Assembly: GCA_965279405.1 (NCBI GenBank) | Contig: OZ257157.1 | Coordinates: forward strand, 3,410,001 to 3,474,000 | From: CBDDIP01 sp965279405 | GTDB taxonomy: Bacteria > Actinomycetota > Acidimicrobiia > Acidimicrobiales > Ilumatobacteraceae | Direction of reading: 5' to 3' | Length of the DNA: 64,000 nucleotides | Made by a program: the position numbers and the translations under genes | Part shown: positions 7,665 to 15,316 of the stretch, in pieces | How the letters are laid out: every line of letters begins with the position of its first letter | Position numbering within the stretch: the stretch's first letter is position 1 | The notes under the pieces: generated by a model | Told to the model about the DNA's origin: nothing | Database searches by the model: none | Seen by the model: only the letters and a program-made list of their open reading frames with translations

Positions 7665-9659
7665 ATGAGCCGGCAGACGATCGGGTACCAGCCGGCCCTC
7701 GACGGGGTGAGAGCGCTCGCGGTCAGCGCCGTGCTGGTGTTCCACGGGGGCATCACCTGGCTGGGTGGCGGCTACCTCGGGGTCTCGGTGTTCTTCACCC
7801 TGTCGGGCTTTCTGATCACCTCGCTGCTGCTCGTCGAGCACGCGTCGACGGGTCGGATCGACGCGCCGGCGTTCTACACGCGGCGGGCGCGGCGGTTGCT
7901 CCCGGCCAGCCTGGTGTGCGTCGCCGGCGTCTGCATCGGCGCGTCGCTCGGGTGGTGGAAGGGCGTCGCCCACCTGCGCCGCGACGTCCTCGGCGCGGTG
8001 TTCCAGGTCTTCAACTGGGTCAAGCTCGCCGGGGGTGAGTCGTACGCCGACCTCAACACGAAGCAGGCCGGCCTTCGTGCACCGCTCGATCACTACTGGT
8101 CGCTGGCGATCGAGGAGCAGTTCTACTGGGTCTGGCCGCTGGCGTTCCTCGGGCTGATGTGGTGGAGCCGGCGCAGCGGATGGTCCATCACGAGGGTGCT
8201 GCTCGGGCTCGTCGTGATCACTGGCGTCGCTGCACCGGTGATCGCCGCGGTGTGGGGGCCGGACGCGGCGTACTGGGCCACGCCGGCGCGCATCTGCGAG
8301 ATCCTCGTCGGAGCGTTGGTGGCCAGCTGGTGCCGGGATCGCACGACGCGGTCGGCGGCGCTGCCCGCAGCACGGTGGATGGCACCGGTCGCGTTGATCG
8401 CGCTCGGCGCGGCCTGCGCGCTGTTCCCCGACGGGCACGGCCCGGCCTATCGCGGAGCGTTGCCACTGGTGGCGATCGCCAGCGGTGCGTTGATCCTCGG
8501 CCTCCAGTCAGACGGTCCGGTGCGCCGGTTGCTGTCGCTGCAACCGTTCGTCGGGCTCGGCAAGATCAGCTACGGGGTGTACCTGTTCCACTGGCCGATC
8601 TACGTGCTCATCGACCGCCAGCAGTGGGACGTGCCGATCGGTGTCTCGTTGCTGATCAAGCTGGCGTTCACGTTGGCGGTTGCCCTGCTGTCGTTCTGGA
8701 TCGTCGAGCGACCGGTGCGGCGCACGTCGTGGCTGGTGCCGCGACGCACGCTGGCGCTCGGCCTCGCCGGCACGGCATTGGCGGTGGGCCTGGTGGTGAT
8801 CATCCCGCAGGCCGGCAAGTACTACGGCGTCGACGACGGCCAGGCCGCCGCGGCGTCGTTCGACTCGCTGCCCGACGGCACGCTGCCCCCGTTGCTGACA
8901 TCGACCGTGCCCGGCACGACACCGACCGGCACCGGTGACTCGGAGCCCTCGACGCCGACGGAGACGACGCCGCTCGTGCCGCCGCGTCCGGTGCGCATCG
9001 CCGTCGTCGGCGATTCGACGGCCGAGGCAACGGGCGCCGGCTTGATCGCCTGGGCCGCGGCCAACCCGGCGTTGGCGCAGGTGACCCTGGTGACCGCACC
9101 TGGGTGTGGCTTGGTGCCGGGCGGGTTCCTCGTGTTCCCCGACGCAGAACGCTCGGTCGACGACACGTGCTCGCCGTGGATCCGCACCGACATGCCCGCC
9201 GACGTCGCCGCGCTGAAGCCCGACGTGGTCATCCTGCTGACCACCTCGTGGGACGTGCTCGACCGCCGGCTCGTGCGCAACGGCCCGGTGCTGACGCCAC
9301 TCGACGCCGACCTCGGCGCGGCCATCAGCGAGTCGTTCCGGACGATCACCGACGAGCTGCTCACCTCGGGCGTGTCGCGAGTGGTGTGGGCGCGCGAACC
9401 GATCCCGGACCCGTTCTGGCTGCACCAACCGGGTGGTCAGCGTGATCCGGCGCGGCACGCTGTGCTCTACTCGGTGATGGATGAGCTCACCGACAACCCC
9501 GCCGTTCGAGTGGTCGACCTCGCCGGGTACGTCACCACCGCAGGTCTCGACACCGACGAATCGGCCCGTCCCGATGGCGTCCACTGGACGCCGTCCGCGG
9601 CGGAAGCGATCGCCGCGGACTTCCTCGGGCCGGCGCTCGTGCGCGAGGCGTTGACGTGA
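7665..9659 (+). CDS. OafA-like membrane acyltransferase (acyltransferase family 3) with SGNH domain
   Basis: 664 residues. Residues ~1-400 form a multi-helix acyltransferase-3 domain with the family start YQPALDGVRALAV, the conserved His in VFHGG, FFTLSGFLIT, YTRRARRLLPA, and HYWSLAIEEQFYWVWP. A Thr/Pro-rich linker follows, then an extracytoplasmic SGNH domain with GDSTAE and DGVHW. Proteins of this layout (OafA, OatA type) move acyl groups across the membrane onto O-antigen, peptidoglycan or other cell-surface sugars. ATG 7665 is chosen because the family N-terminus starts there and a TAACCT box (7651-7656) lies 8 nt upstream. The rnhA start overlaps its stop by 4 nt. Confidence 0.9.
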   Translation: MSRQTIGYQPALDGVRALAVSAVLVFHGGITWLGGGYLGVSVFFTLSGFLITSLLLVEHASTGRIDAPAFYTRRARRLLPASLVCVAGVCIGASLGWWKGVAHLRRDVLGAVFQVFNWVKLAGGESYADLNTKQAGLRAPLDHYWSLAIEEQFYWVWPLAFLGLMWWSRRSGWSITRVLLGLVVITGVAAPVIAAVWGPDAAYWATPARICEILVGALVASWCRDRTTRSAALPAARWMAPVALIALGAACALFPDGHGPAYRGALPLVAIASGALILGLQSDGPVRRLLSLQPFVGLGKISYGVYLFHWPIYVLIDRQQWDVPIGVSLLIKLAFTLAVALLSFWIVERPVRRTSWLVPRRTLALGLAGTALAVGLVVIIPQAGKYYGVDDGQAAAASFDSLPDGTLPPLLTSTVPGTTPTGTGDSEPSTPTETTPLVPPRPVRIAVVGDSTAEATGAGLIAWAAANPALAQVTLVTAPGCGLVPGGFLVFPDAERSVDDTCSPWIRTDMPADVAALKPDVVILLTTSWDVLDRRLVRNGPVLTPLDADLGAAISESFRTITDELLTSGVSRVVWAREPIPDPFWLHQPGGQRDPARHAVLYSVMDELTDNPAVRVVDLAGYVTTAGLDTDESARPDGVHWTPSAAEAIAADFLGPALVREALT

Positions 9660-10156
9660 GCCCGCTGACGTCGTCCCCGGTGACGACCGTCTTCACCGAC
9701 GGCGCGTGCGCGGGCAACCCCGGCCGCGGCGGTTGGGCATGGGCGGTGTCGCCCGAGGGCGTGCCCAACGGGTCGGGGGGTGAGGCGCACTCGACCAATC
9801 AGCGGATGGAGGTGCAGGCCGTGCTCGAGGCGCTGCGCGCGCTGGAAGGTCCGTTGCTGATCGTCTCCGACTCCACCTACGTCGTCAACTGCTTCCGCGA
9901 CCGGTGGTGGGTGCGCTGGCAGGCCAACGGGTGGCGCAACGCGGCGAAGAAGCCGGTGGCAAACACCGACCTGTGGATGCCGTTGATCGAGCTGTACCAG
10001 GCGAGGCAGCCGTCGTTCCGCTGGGTCAAGGGGCACAGCGGCGACCCGATGAACGACCTCGTCGACCGCCTCGCCGTCGCTGCCAGCGCCGGCCCGTTCG
10101 ACGTGCCGGCCGACCCTCCGAACCGTCCCGATCCCGGCCAGTCGACGCTGTTCTAG
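9656..10156 (+). CDS. rnhA: Ribonuclease HI
   Basis: 166 residues; degrades the RNA strand of RNA-DNA hybrids. The four catalytic acids are present: Asp15 (FTDGACAGNPG), Glu52 (MEVQA), Asp72 (SDSTY) and Asp137 (NDLVDRLA), with the catalytic-loop His127 (WVKGHSG). A short Pro-rich tail follows the domain. The GTG start overlaps the acyltransferase stop (GTGA), so translation is probably coupled. The stop codon overlaps that of the convergent CoA-transferase by 3 nt. Confidence 0.95.
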   Translation: MSPLTSSPVTTVFTDGACAGNPGRGGWAWAVSPEGVPNGSGGEAHSTNQRMEVQAVLEALRALEGPLLIVSDSTYVVNCFRDRWWVRWQANGWRNAAKKPVANTDLWMPLIELYQARQPSFRWVKGHSGDPMNDLVDRLAVAASAGPFDVPADPPNRPDPGQSTLF

Positions 10157-11376
10157 CGGCGCGCGCCGATCACCGCGCGTGCGCGGAGATCGGCGATCGT
10201 CTCGGGTGAGATGCCGAGCTCGGTGAGCACCTCATCGGTGTGCTCGTCGAGCTTCGGGGCGTGCCGTCCGAGTGCGGTCGGCGTGCCCGAGTAGGACGCC
10301 GGCGGCCGCGGTTCACGTACGCGACCGAGCCACGGCCGCTCGTGCTCGATCAGCACCTCGTTGTGGACCACCTGCGGATCGAGGTGGACCTCGCCGACCG
10401 GCGTGATCAGCGAGCACGGGATGTCGTTGCCGTGCAGCGCGTCGAGCAGCGCCTGCCCGGTCCAGCGGGCGACCTCGACCGAGATCAGGTCCTGCAGCAC
10501 CTCGTCGTTCGCCTCACGTGCGGCAAGCGTGGCGAACCGCGGATCGTCCAGCCACTGCTCGGTACCGAGCGTCCGGCACAGCCCGGGGAACTGTCGCTCC
10601 GATGTCGCCAGCACGACGATGTGTCCGTCGGCGGTGGGTCGTACGAGGTACTCGTCGGTGAGGTGCGGCCCCGGCACGACCCGGCCGCCATCGTCGACCG
10701 ACGGATCGAGCAACGTGTGCTGCATCATCCCGTCCGGCCACAAGAACGCCAGCGCGGTGTCGATCATCGACAACCGCACGTGCTGGCCACCCATCCCACG
10801 CGCTCGGGCGAGGAGCGCGGCAAGGATCGATTGCGCTGCCGTGTGCGCGGTGACCTTGTCGATGACGATGTTGCGCAACAGCGACGGTGCGCCGGTCGCG
10901 GCGTCGCGCTGCAACGCCGCCATGCCCGACAGCGCCTGGATGACGTAGTCGTAGCTCTTCTGTCGCGAGTACGGGCCGGTGTCGCCGAAGCCGGTGATGC
11001 TGACGTAGACGAGGTCGGCGCTCACGGCGCGCAGCGCCGGCTCGTCGATGCCGAGCCTCGCGGCAACGCCGGGGCGGAAGTTCTGGATGAACACGTCGGC
11101 GCCGGCGACCAGGCGGCGGAGGAGGTCGGCGCCCTCGGGCTGCTGGAGGTCGATGACGACGTCGCGCTTGCCGCGGTTGACGCCGGCCCACAGCGCTCCG
11201 ATCCCGCCGACGCGGTGGCCGAGGTAGCGCATCCGGTCGCCGCCGTTCGGCGCCTCGACCTTGATCACCTCGGCCCCGAGGTCGGCGCAGATCGATGCAG
11301 CCATCGGCCCGGCGACCATCTGGCACGCCTCGATCACGGTGAAGCCGGCCAACGGTCCCGTGCCCTGGGTGCTCAC
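10153..11376 (-). CDS. CaiB/BaiF family CoA-transferase
   Basis: 407 residues, a full-length type III CoA-transferase. These homodimers move CoA between acyl groups through an aspartyl-CoA intermediate. Family landmarks are IEACQMVAGPMAA, LGAEVIKVE, NRGKRDVVIDL, FIQNFRPG, VSITGFGDTGPY and SYDYVIQALSG; the Asp of the last block is the expected catalytic residue. It is divergent from an SDR gene (11443), so both may serve the same acyl-CoA degradation route. The substrate is not predictable. It is a useful intact reference for the interrupted homologue at 35355-36533. Confidence 0.9.
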   Translation of the reverse strand: MSTQGTGPLAGFTVIEACQMVAGPMAASICADLGAEVIKVEAPNGGDRMRYLGHRVGGIGALWAGVNRGKRDVVIDLQQPEGADLLRRLVAGADVFIQNFRPGVAARLGIDEPALRAVSADLVYVSITGFGDTGPYSRQKSYDYVIQALSGMAALQRDAATGAPSLLRNIVIDKVTAHTAAQSILAALLARARGMGGQHVRLSMIDTALAFLWPDGMMQHTLLDPSVDDGGRVVPGPHLTDEYLVRPTADGHIVVLATSERQFPGLCRTLGTEQWLDDPRFATLAAREANDEVLQDLISVEVARWTGQALLDALHGNDIPCSLITPVGEVHLDPQVVHNEVLIEHERPWLGRVREPRPPASYSGTPTALGRHAPKLDEHTDEVLTELGISPETIADLRARAVIGARR

Positions 11377-11442
11377 GACCGGAGACTACGCGGCGGTCTT
11401 GGAATCGTCGGCGTCCGGCGTGGTTGCGTATCGTCGCCACCC

Positions 11443-12219
11443 ATGGACATCAAGGGTGCAAGTGCAATCGTGACCGGCGGCGCATCGGGGATCGGCGCCG
11501 CGGCGGCCCGTCGCCTGGCGGCGCTCGGGGCCAAGGTCGTCATCGCCGACCTCCAGGAGGAGAAGGGCAACGCCCTCGCTGACGAGATCGGTGGTGCGTT
11601 CGCCAAGGTCGACGTGACCAAGACCGAGGACATCATCAACGCCGTCGAGATGGCCAAGAGCATGGGCCCGGTGCGCGTGCTGGTGAACTCGGCCGGCATC
11701 GGCTGGGCGCAGCGCACCGTTGGCAAGGACGGCAGCTACGACTCCGCCGCCAACCTCGACGCGTACAAGAAGGTCATCGCCATCAACCTCGTCGGCAGCT
11801 TCGACTGCATCCGCATCGCAGCGACGGCGATGAGCCTCAGCGAGCCGCTGGAGTACGGCGAGCGCGGCGCGATCGTCAACATCGCATCGGTTGCGGCCAT
11901 GGACGGTCAGATCGGTCAGGCGGCGTACTCGTCGTCGAAGGGTGGCGTCGTCGGCATGACCCTGCCGATCGCCCGCGACCTCGCCGCCATCGGCGTGCGC
12001 GTCAACACCGTCGCCCCCGGCCTGATCGACACCCCGATCTACGGCGAGGGCGAGAACAGCGACCTGTTCAAGGCGAACCTGCAGAAGGGCGTGCTCTTCC
12101 CGCAGCGCCTCGGCTTCCAGGACGAGCTGGCCTCGATGGTCGTCGAGTGCATCACCAACAGCTACATGAACGCCGAGACGATCCGCGTCGACGGTGGCAT
12201 CCGCATGCCCCCGAAGTGA
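11443..12219 (+). CDS. Short-chain dehydrogenase, HSD10 / 3-hydroxyacyl-CoA dehydrogenase type 2-like
   Basis: 258 residues, classical SDR length. NAD-binding TGGASGIG at 11-18, then NSAG, the catalytic Ser in NIASVAA and the YSSSK Tyr-Lys pair are all present. The stretch VLVNSAGIGWAQRT and the VNTVAPGLIDTP ending resemble the HSD17B10-type enzymes that oxidise 3-hydroxyacyl-CoA or 2-methyl-3-hydroxybutyryl-CoA. The divergent CaiB transferase fits a CoA-ester pathway. ATG 11443 has a TATCGT box at 11429-11434, 8 nt upstream, suggesting a leaderless transcript. Confidence 0.88.
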   Translation: MDIKGASAIVTGGASGIGAAAARRLAALGAKVVIADLQEEKGNALADEIGGAFAKVDVTKTEDIINAVEMAKSMGPVRVLVNSAGIGWAQRTVGKDGSYDSAANLDAYKKVIAINLVGSFDCIRIAATAMSLSEPLEYGERGAIVNIASVAAMDGQIGQAAYSSSKGGVVGMTLPIARDLAAIGVRVNTVAPGLIDTPIYGEGENSDLFKANLQKGVLFPQRLGFQDELASMVVECITNSYMNAETIRVDGGIRMPPK

Positions 12220-12540
12220 CCTGACTCTGAGGGTTCAAAACCCATGCTCTCGAAGGCGTGATGGCACGGTCGGGTTCTCGCTCGACTCGAGTTGGTCAAC
12301 CCATGCTCGTGAAGCGGTGAGGTGAGTGATCTGCGGCGCATGGCTGCAGATCTCTCACCTCGGCCGTGTCGTGCCCGAGCGCGATGAGAAGTTGGTGGCC
12401 CATGGCCGCTCATCTCTCACCTCACCCGCGTTGGGCCCCGAGCCGTCGGGCGCTGTGCGCAGTGGGGCTGTTGCCGCTGCGAAGCAGCTGTCGGGCGCTG
12501 TGCACAGTGGGGCGGTTGCCGGCGCCAGCTCGGCCAATGA
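12220..12540. repeat. Repeat-rich noncoding gap between convergent genes
   Basis: About 320 bp with no credible gene. It contains a near-perfect 16 bp inverted repeat (12319-12334 and 12346-12361, 15 of 16 paired, 11 nt loop), and a 32 nt direct repeat (12445-12476 and 12490-12521, 30 of 32 identical). A diverged pair starting with CCCATGCTC also occurs near 12241 and 12301, and CTCATCTCTCACCTC echoes the hairpin arm. The hairpin may end transcription from one or both flanking genes; no T-rich tract follows it. Confidence 0.65.
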
Positions 12541-13695
12541 TTACGTCGTGTAGTCGGCGTTGATCCGGATGTAGCCGTCGGTGAGGTCGCAGCCCCAGAC
12601 GGTTGCTTCGTGGTGGCCGACGGCGAGGCTGACGTGGATGCGGACCTCGTCGGCGCGCATCACGGCGGCCAGGCGATCGAGGTCGGCGTCGTGCAATGGG
12701 CTCGGGTAGACCTCGAGGTCGGCGAAGCGGATGACGACGTCGCTCTGATCCACCTCATCTGCCGAGGTCGCCTTGCCGATCGCCATCGCCACGCGGCCCC
12801 AGTTCGGATCGGCGCCGTGGACGGCGGTCTTCACCAGCGGTGAGTTGACGATCGCCTTGGCGACTCGCTTGGCCTGCTCGTCGCTGGATGCGCCGTCGAC
12901 GTGCACCTCGATCAGCTTCTCGGCACCTTCGCCGTCGCGGGCGACCTGCTTGGTCAGCGACAGGGCGACGTCGTGCAGCGCCTTCTCGAAGTCGTCGAGG
13001 TCGATCGCCCCGGCGGCTCCGTTGGCGAGGATGATCGCCGTGTCGCTGGTGCTGGTGTCGGTGTCCACCGAGACGCAGTTGAACGTGCGGTCGATCACAC
13101 TGCGGAAGGTGCGATCCAGGTCGTCGGCGCCGATGGCTGCATCGGTGAACATCAGCGTGATCAACGTCGCCATGTCCGGCTCGATCATGCCGACGCCCTT
13201 GGCGACACCGACGATCGTCGCCTCACCGCACGACGCGGTGGCGACCTTCATCACCGTGTCGGTGGTCATGATCCCGCGAGCGATCGCCTCGGCGTCGTCG
13301 CCCGGCAACGGCGACGGGATCGAGTGCAGCCCGACGCGGATGCGGTCCATCGGGTACTGGCGACCGATGACGCCCGTGGAGGCGATGAGCACCTCGCGCG
13401 GCTCGCACCCGAGCGAGATGGCGACACCGGCGACCACCTCGTGAGCGTTGGCCAAGCCTTCGGCTCCCGTGGCGACGTTGGCGTTCTTGGACAGCACGAC
13501 GACGGCGCGGGCGCGGTGGTCGGCGACGTGCTCGCGGCTGACCAGCACGCTCGGCCCGGCGAAGCTGCTCTTGGTGAACACGCCGGCGGCGACGCAGGGC
13601 TCGTCCGCGGCGACGACGACGAAGTCGTCGGTGTCGTCCTTCACGCCGACGTTGGTGACGTGCGCGCGAAAGCCGCGAGGAAGGGGAAGCGACAT
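12541..13695 (-). CDS. argJ: ArgJ-family ornithine/glutamate N-acetyltransferase
   Basis: 384 residues. ArgJ makes N-acetylglutamate while recycling acetyl from N-acetylornithine, and self-cleaves before a Thr that becomes the nucleophile. The cleavage region reads EPDMATLITLMFTDA, giving Thr177; IMTTDT, SLVKTAVHGADPNWGR and the C-terminal GYIRINADYTT are also family-typical. The block that in mycobacterial ArgJ reads SGGANACTG is SKNANVATG here, and the chain is slightly short, so a divergent or specialised member is possible. No other arginine gene lies nearby. It starts 2 nt after the MarR stop, so the two form an operon. Confidence 0.85.
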   Translation of the reverse strand: MSLPLPRGFRAHVTNVGVKDDTDDFVVVAADEPCVAAGVFTKSSFAGPSVLVSREHVADHRARAVVVLSKNANVATGAEGLANAHEVVAGVAISLGCEPREVLIASTGVIGRQYPMDRIRVGLHSIPSPLPGDDAEAIARGIMTTDTVMKVATASCGEATIVGVAKGVGMIEPDMATLITLMFTDAAIGADDLDRTFRSVIDRTFNCVSVDTDTSTSDTAIILANGAAGAIDLDDFEKALHDVALSLTKQVARDGEGAEKLIEVHVDGASSDEQAKRVAKAIVNSPLVKTAVHGADPNWGRVAMAIGKATSADEVDQSDVVIRFADLEVYPSPLHDADLDRLAAVMRADEVRIHVSLAVGHHEATVWGCDLTDGYIRINADYTT

Positions 13696-13697
13696 GG

Positions 13698-14171
13698 TCA
13701 GGCAGTCTGCCCGGCGGCGAGGCGATCGCGCACGATGGTGAAGGCATCGCCGATCGACTCGACCATCGCCGGTGTCAGGCCGGCGAGGAAGTGGCGGCGG
13801 ACGCTGGCGACGTGCGTCGGCGCAGCCTCTTCCATGCGCTCCCAGCCGGCCGCGGTGAGCGCAGCCCACATGACGCGTCGATCAGCGGCGCAGGACTCGC
13901 GGGTGACGAGCTTGGCCTTGACCAACCCGTCGAGGCGGCGGGTGAGGCCGCTGGGGGAGAGGCGCAGCGCCGTCGCCAGATCGCACATGCGCATGCGCCG
14001 GTGCTCGGCCTCGGAGAGGTGGACGAGCACCTCGTAGTCGCCCATCGTCAACCCGTGCGGGACGAGATCGGCCTCCATCGCGGGCACGAGGGTGCCCATC
14101 GTCTCGACGAAGTTGCGCCACGCGCGCATCTCCGCGGCGCTCAGCCAGCGCTCATCCGTCTTCGTTGCCAT
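13698..14171 (-). CDS. MarR-family transcriptional regulator
   Basis: 157 residues, a normal MarR length. The winged helix covers ~45-125: MGDYEVLVHLSEAEHRRMRMCDLATALRLSPSGLTRRLDGLVKAKLVTRESCAADRR region, with recognition helix SPSGLTRRLDGL. There is no obvious redox Cys pair; one Cys lies in the wing (ESCAADRR) and one in the CDLA helix. It is divergent from yceI, and the gap holds several GCAAC/GTTGC elements including a palindrome that recurs before the pirin gene, so yceI and pirin are its likely targets. TACACT (minus strand, 14184-14179) lies 7 nt before its ATG. Confidence 0.9.
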   Translation of the reverse strand: MATKTDERWLSAAEMRAWRNFVETMGTLVPAMEADLVPHGLTMGDYEVLVHLSEAEHRRMRMCDLATALRLSPSGLTRRLDGLVKAKLVTRESCAADRRVMWAALTAAGWERMEEAAPTHVASVRRHFLAGLTPAMVESIGDAFTIVRDRLAAGQTA

Positions 14172-14178
14172 GCAGGTC

Positions 14179-14231
14179 AGTGTAGCAACGCGAACGCAAA
14201 AGTTGCGGACGCAATCAATCTCGGGTACAGT
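14179..14231. promoter_or_regulatory. Divergent marR / yceI promoter with GTTGCG-N2-CGCAA operator
   Basis: For yceI: GTTGCGGACGCAAT (14202-14215) overlaps a TTGCGG -35 box (14203-14208); a TACAGT -10 box (14226-14231) follows after exactly 17 nt. For marR: TACACT on the minus strand (14184-14179). CGCAAAAGTTGCG overlaps the left side, and further GCAAC half-sites flank both ends. The same -35/-10/operator arrangement precedes the pirin gene (28432-28461). Confidence 0.7.
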
Positions 14232-14276
14232 GCTTGCAACCGCAACAATCCCCTGCAACACGAAGGACCCGTTCCC

Positions 14277-14837
14277 ATGAGCTCCACCTCCACCCCCTCC
14301 GCACTCGATGCCCTCACCGCCGGCACCTGGACGATCGACGCCAGCCACTCGGCCGTCAACTTCGTCGCCCGCCACCTGATGGTCGCCAAGGTCCGCGGCC
14401 GCTTCGCCGAGTTCGCCGGTGAGATCACCGTCGGCGAGAACCCGCTCGACTCCAAGGTCTCCGCCACGGTGCAGACCGCGTCGATCACGACCAACGACGA
14501 GGGCCGCGACGGTCACCTCAAGAACGCCGACTTCTTCGAGTCCGACACCTACCCGACGATGACCTTCGTCTCCACCGGCATCACCCCGTCCGGCAGCGAC
14601 TTCGAGCTCGTCGGTGATCTGACGATCAAGGGCGTCACCAAGTCGGTCACCTTCGACCTCGAGTTCGAGGGCGTCGCCACCGACCCGTGGGGCAACACCA
14701 AGGCAGGCTTCACCGCCGAGACCGAGATCAACCGCAAGGACTTCGGCCTCGACTTCCACGTGGCCCTGGAGACCGGTGGCGTGCTCGTCGGCGACAAGGT
14801 CAAGATCACCCTCGACATCGAAGCCCTCAAGGCCTGA
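14277..14837 (+). CDS. YceI-family protein
   Basis: 186 residues forming one YceI lipocalin-like beta-barrel: WTIDASHSAVNFVARHLMVAKVRGRFAEF at the N-terminus, HLKNADFFESDTYPTMTF in the middle and INRKDFGLDF near the end. Family members bind polyisoprenoids or amides and are often stress-induced. There is no signal peptide, so this one is predicted cytoplasmic, as is common in actinobacteria. ATG 14277 is the only start that gives the family N-terminus; about 46 nt of leader separate it from the -10 box. It is divergent from the MarR regulator and shares promoter design with pirin. Confidence 0.92.
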   Translation: MSSTSTPSALDALTAGTWTIDASHSAVNFVARHLMVAKVRGRFAEFAGEITVGENPLDSKVSATVQTASITTNDEGRDGHLKNADFFESDTYPTMTFVSTGITPSGSDFELVGDLTIKGVTKSVTFDLEFEGVATDPWGNTKAGFTAETEINRKDFGLDFHVALETGGVLVGDKVKITLDIEALKA

Positions 14838-14842
14838 TCGCC

Positions 14843-15310
14843 GTGGCCATCCGTCGCCTCAACCACGCAGTGCTCTGGGTGCGTGACGCCCAGCGCTCGA
14901 AGGACTTCTATCGCGACGTCCTCGGCTTCGAGGTCGTCGTCGATGGTGGCAACGCCGTGTTCCTCCGGGCCGACGGCTCGGACAACGACCACGACCTCGG
15001 ACTGTTCAGCGTGGGCGAGCGCCCCTCGCCGCCCGCGCACAGTCCGGGGCTGTACCACCTCGCCTGGCAGGTCCACACGATCGACGACCTCGTCGCCGTT
15101 CGTGCTCGGCTGGTCGCAGCGAAGTCGTTGGTCGGCGAGAGCGATCACGGTGTCAGCAAGAGCCTGTACGCACAGGATCCGGACGGCATCGAGTTCGAGG
15201 TGATGTGGGCGGTGCCGCGCGAGAGCTGGCCGACCGGCCCGTTCACCAACCGGCTCGACCTCGACGCCGAGCTCGCCCGCTGGGCGTTGGTGGACACCAG
15301 CGCGCAGTGA
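14843..15310 (+). CDS. VOC-family (glyoxalase/bleomycin-resistance) protein
   Basis: 155 residues with the two beta-alpha-beta-beta-beta halves of a vicinal-oxygen-chelate domain: LNHAVLWVRDAQRSKDFYRDVLGFEVV, then GLYHLAWQVHTIDDLVAVRARL and DPDGIEFEVMW. His8, His74 and the Glu of EFEVMW are candidate metal ligands. It most resembles the glyoxalase/extradiol-dioxygenase-like (CatE-type) branch. The GTG start lies 5 nt after the yceI stop, so the two genes are likely co-expressed. Substrate unknown. Confidence 0.82.
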   Translation: MAIRRLNHAVLWVRDAQRSKDFYRDVLGFEVVVDGGNAVFLRADGSDNDHDLGLFSVGERPSPPAHSPGLYHLAWQVHTIDDLVAVRARLVAAKSLVGESDHGVSKSLYAQDPDGIEFEVMWAVPRESWPTGPFTNRLDLDAELARWALVDTSAQ

Positions 15311-15316
15311 TGCGCG

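Noticed and set aside
12326..12563. Short frames in the repeat-rich gap
   Set aside because: They consist of translated direct repeats, have no ribosome binding site and show no protein-like pattern.
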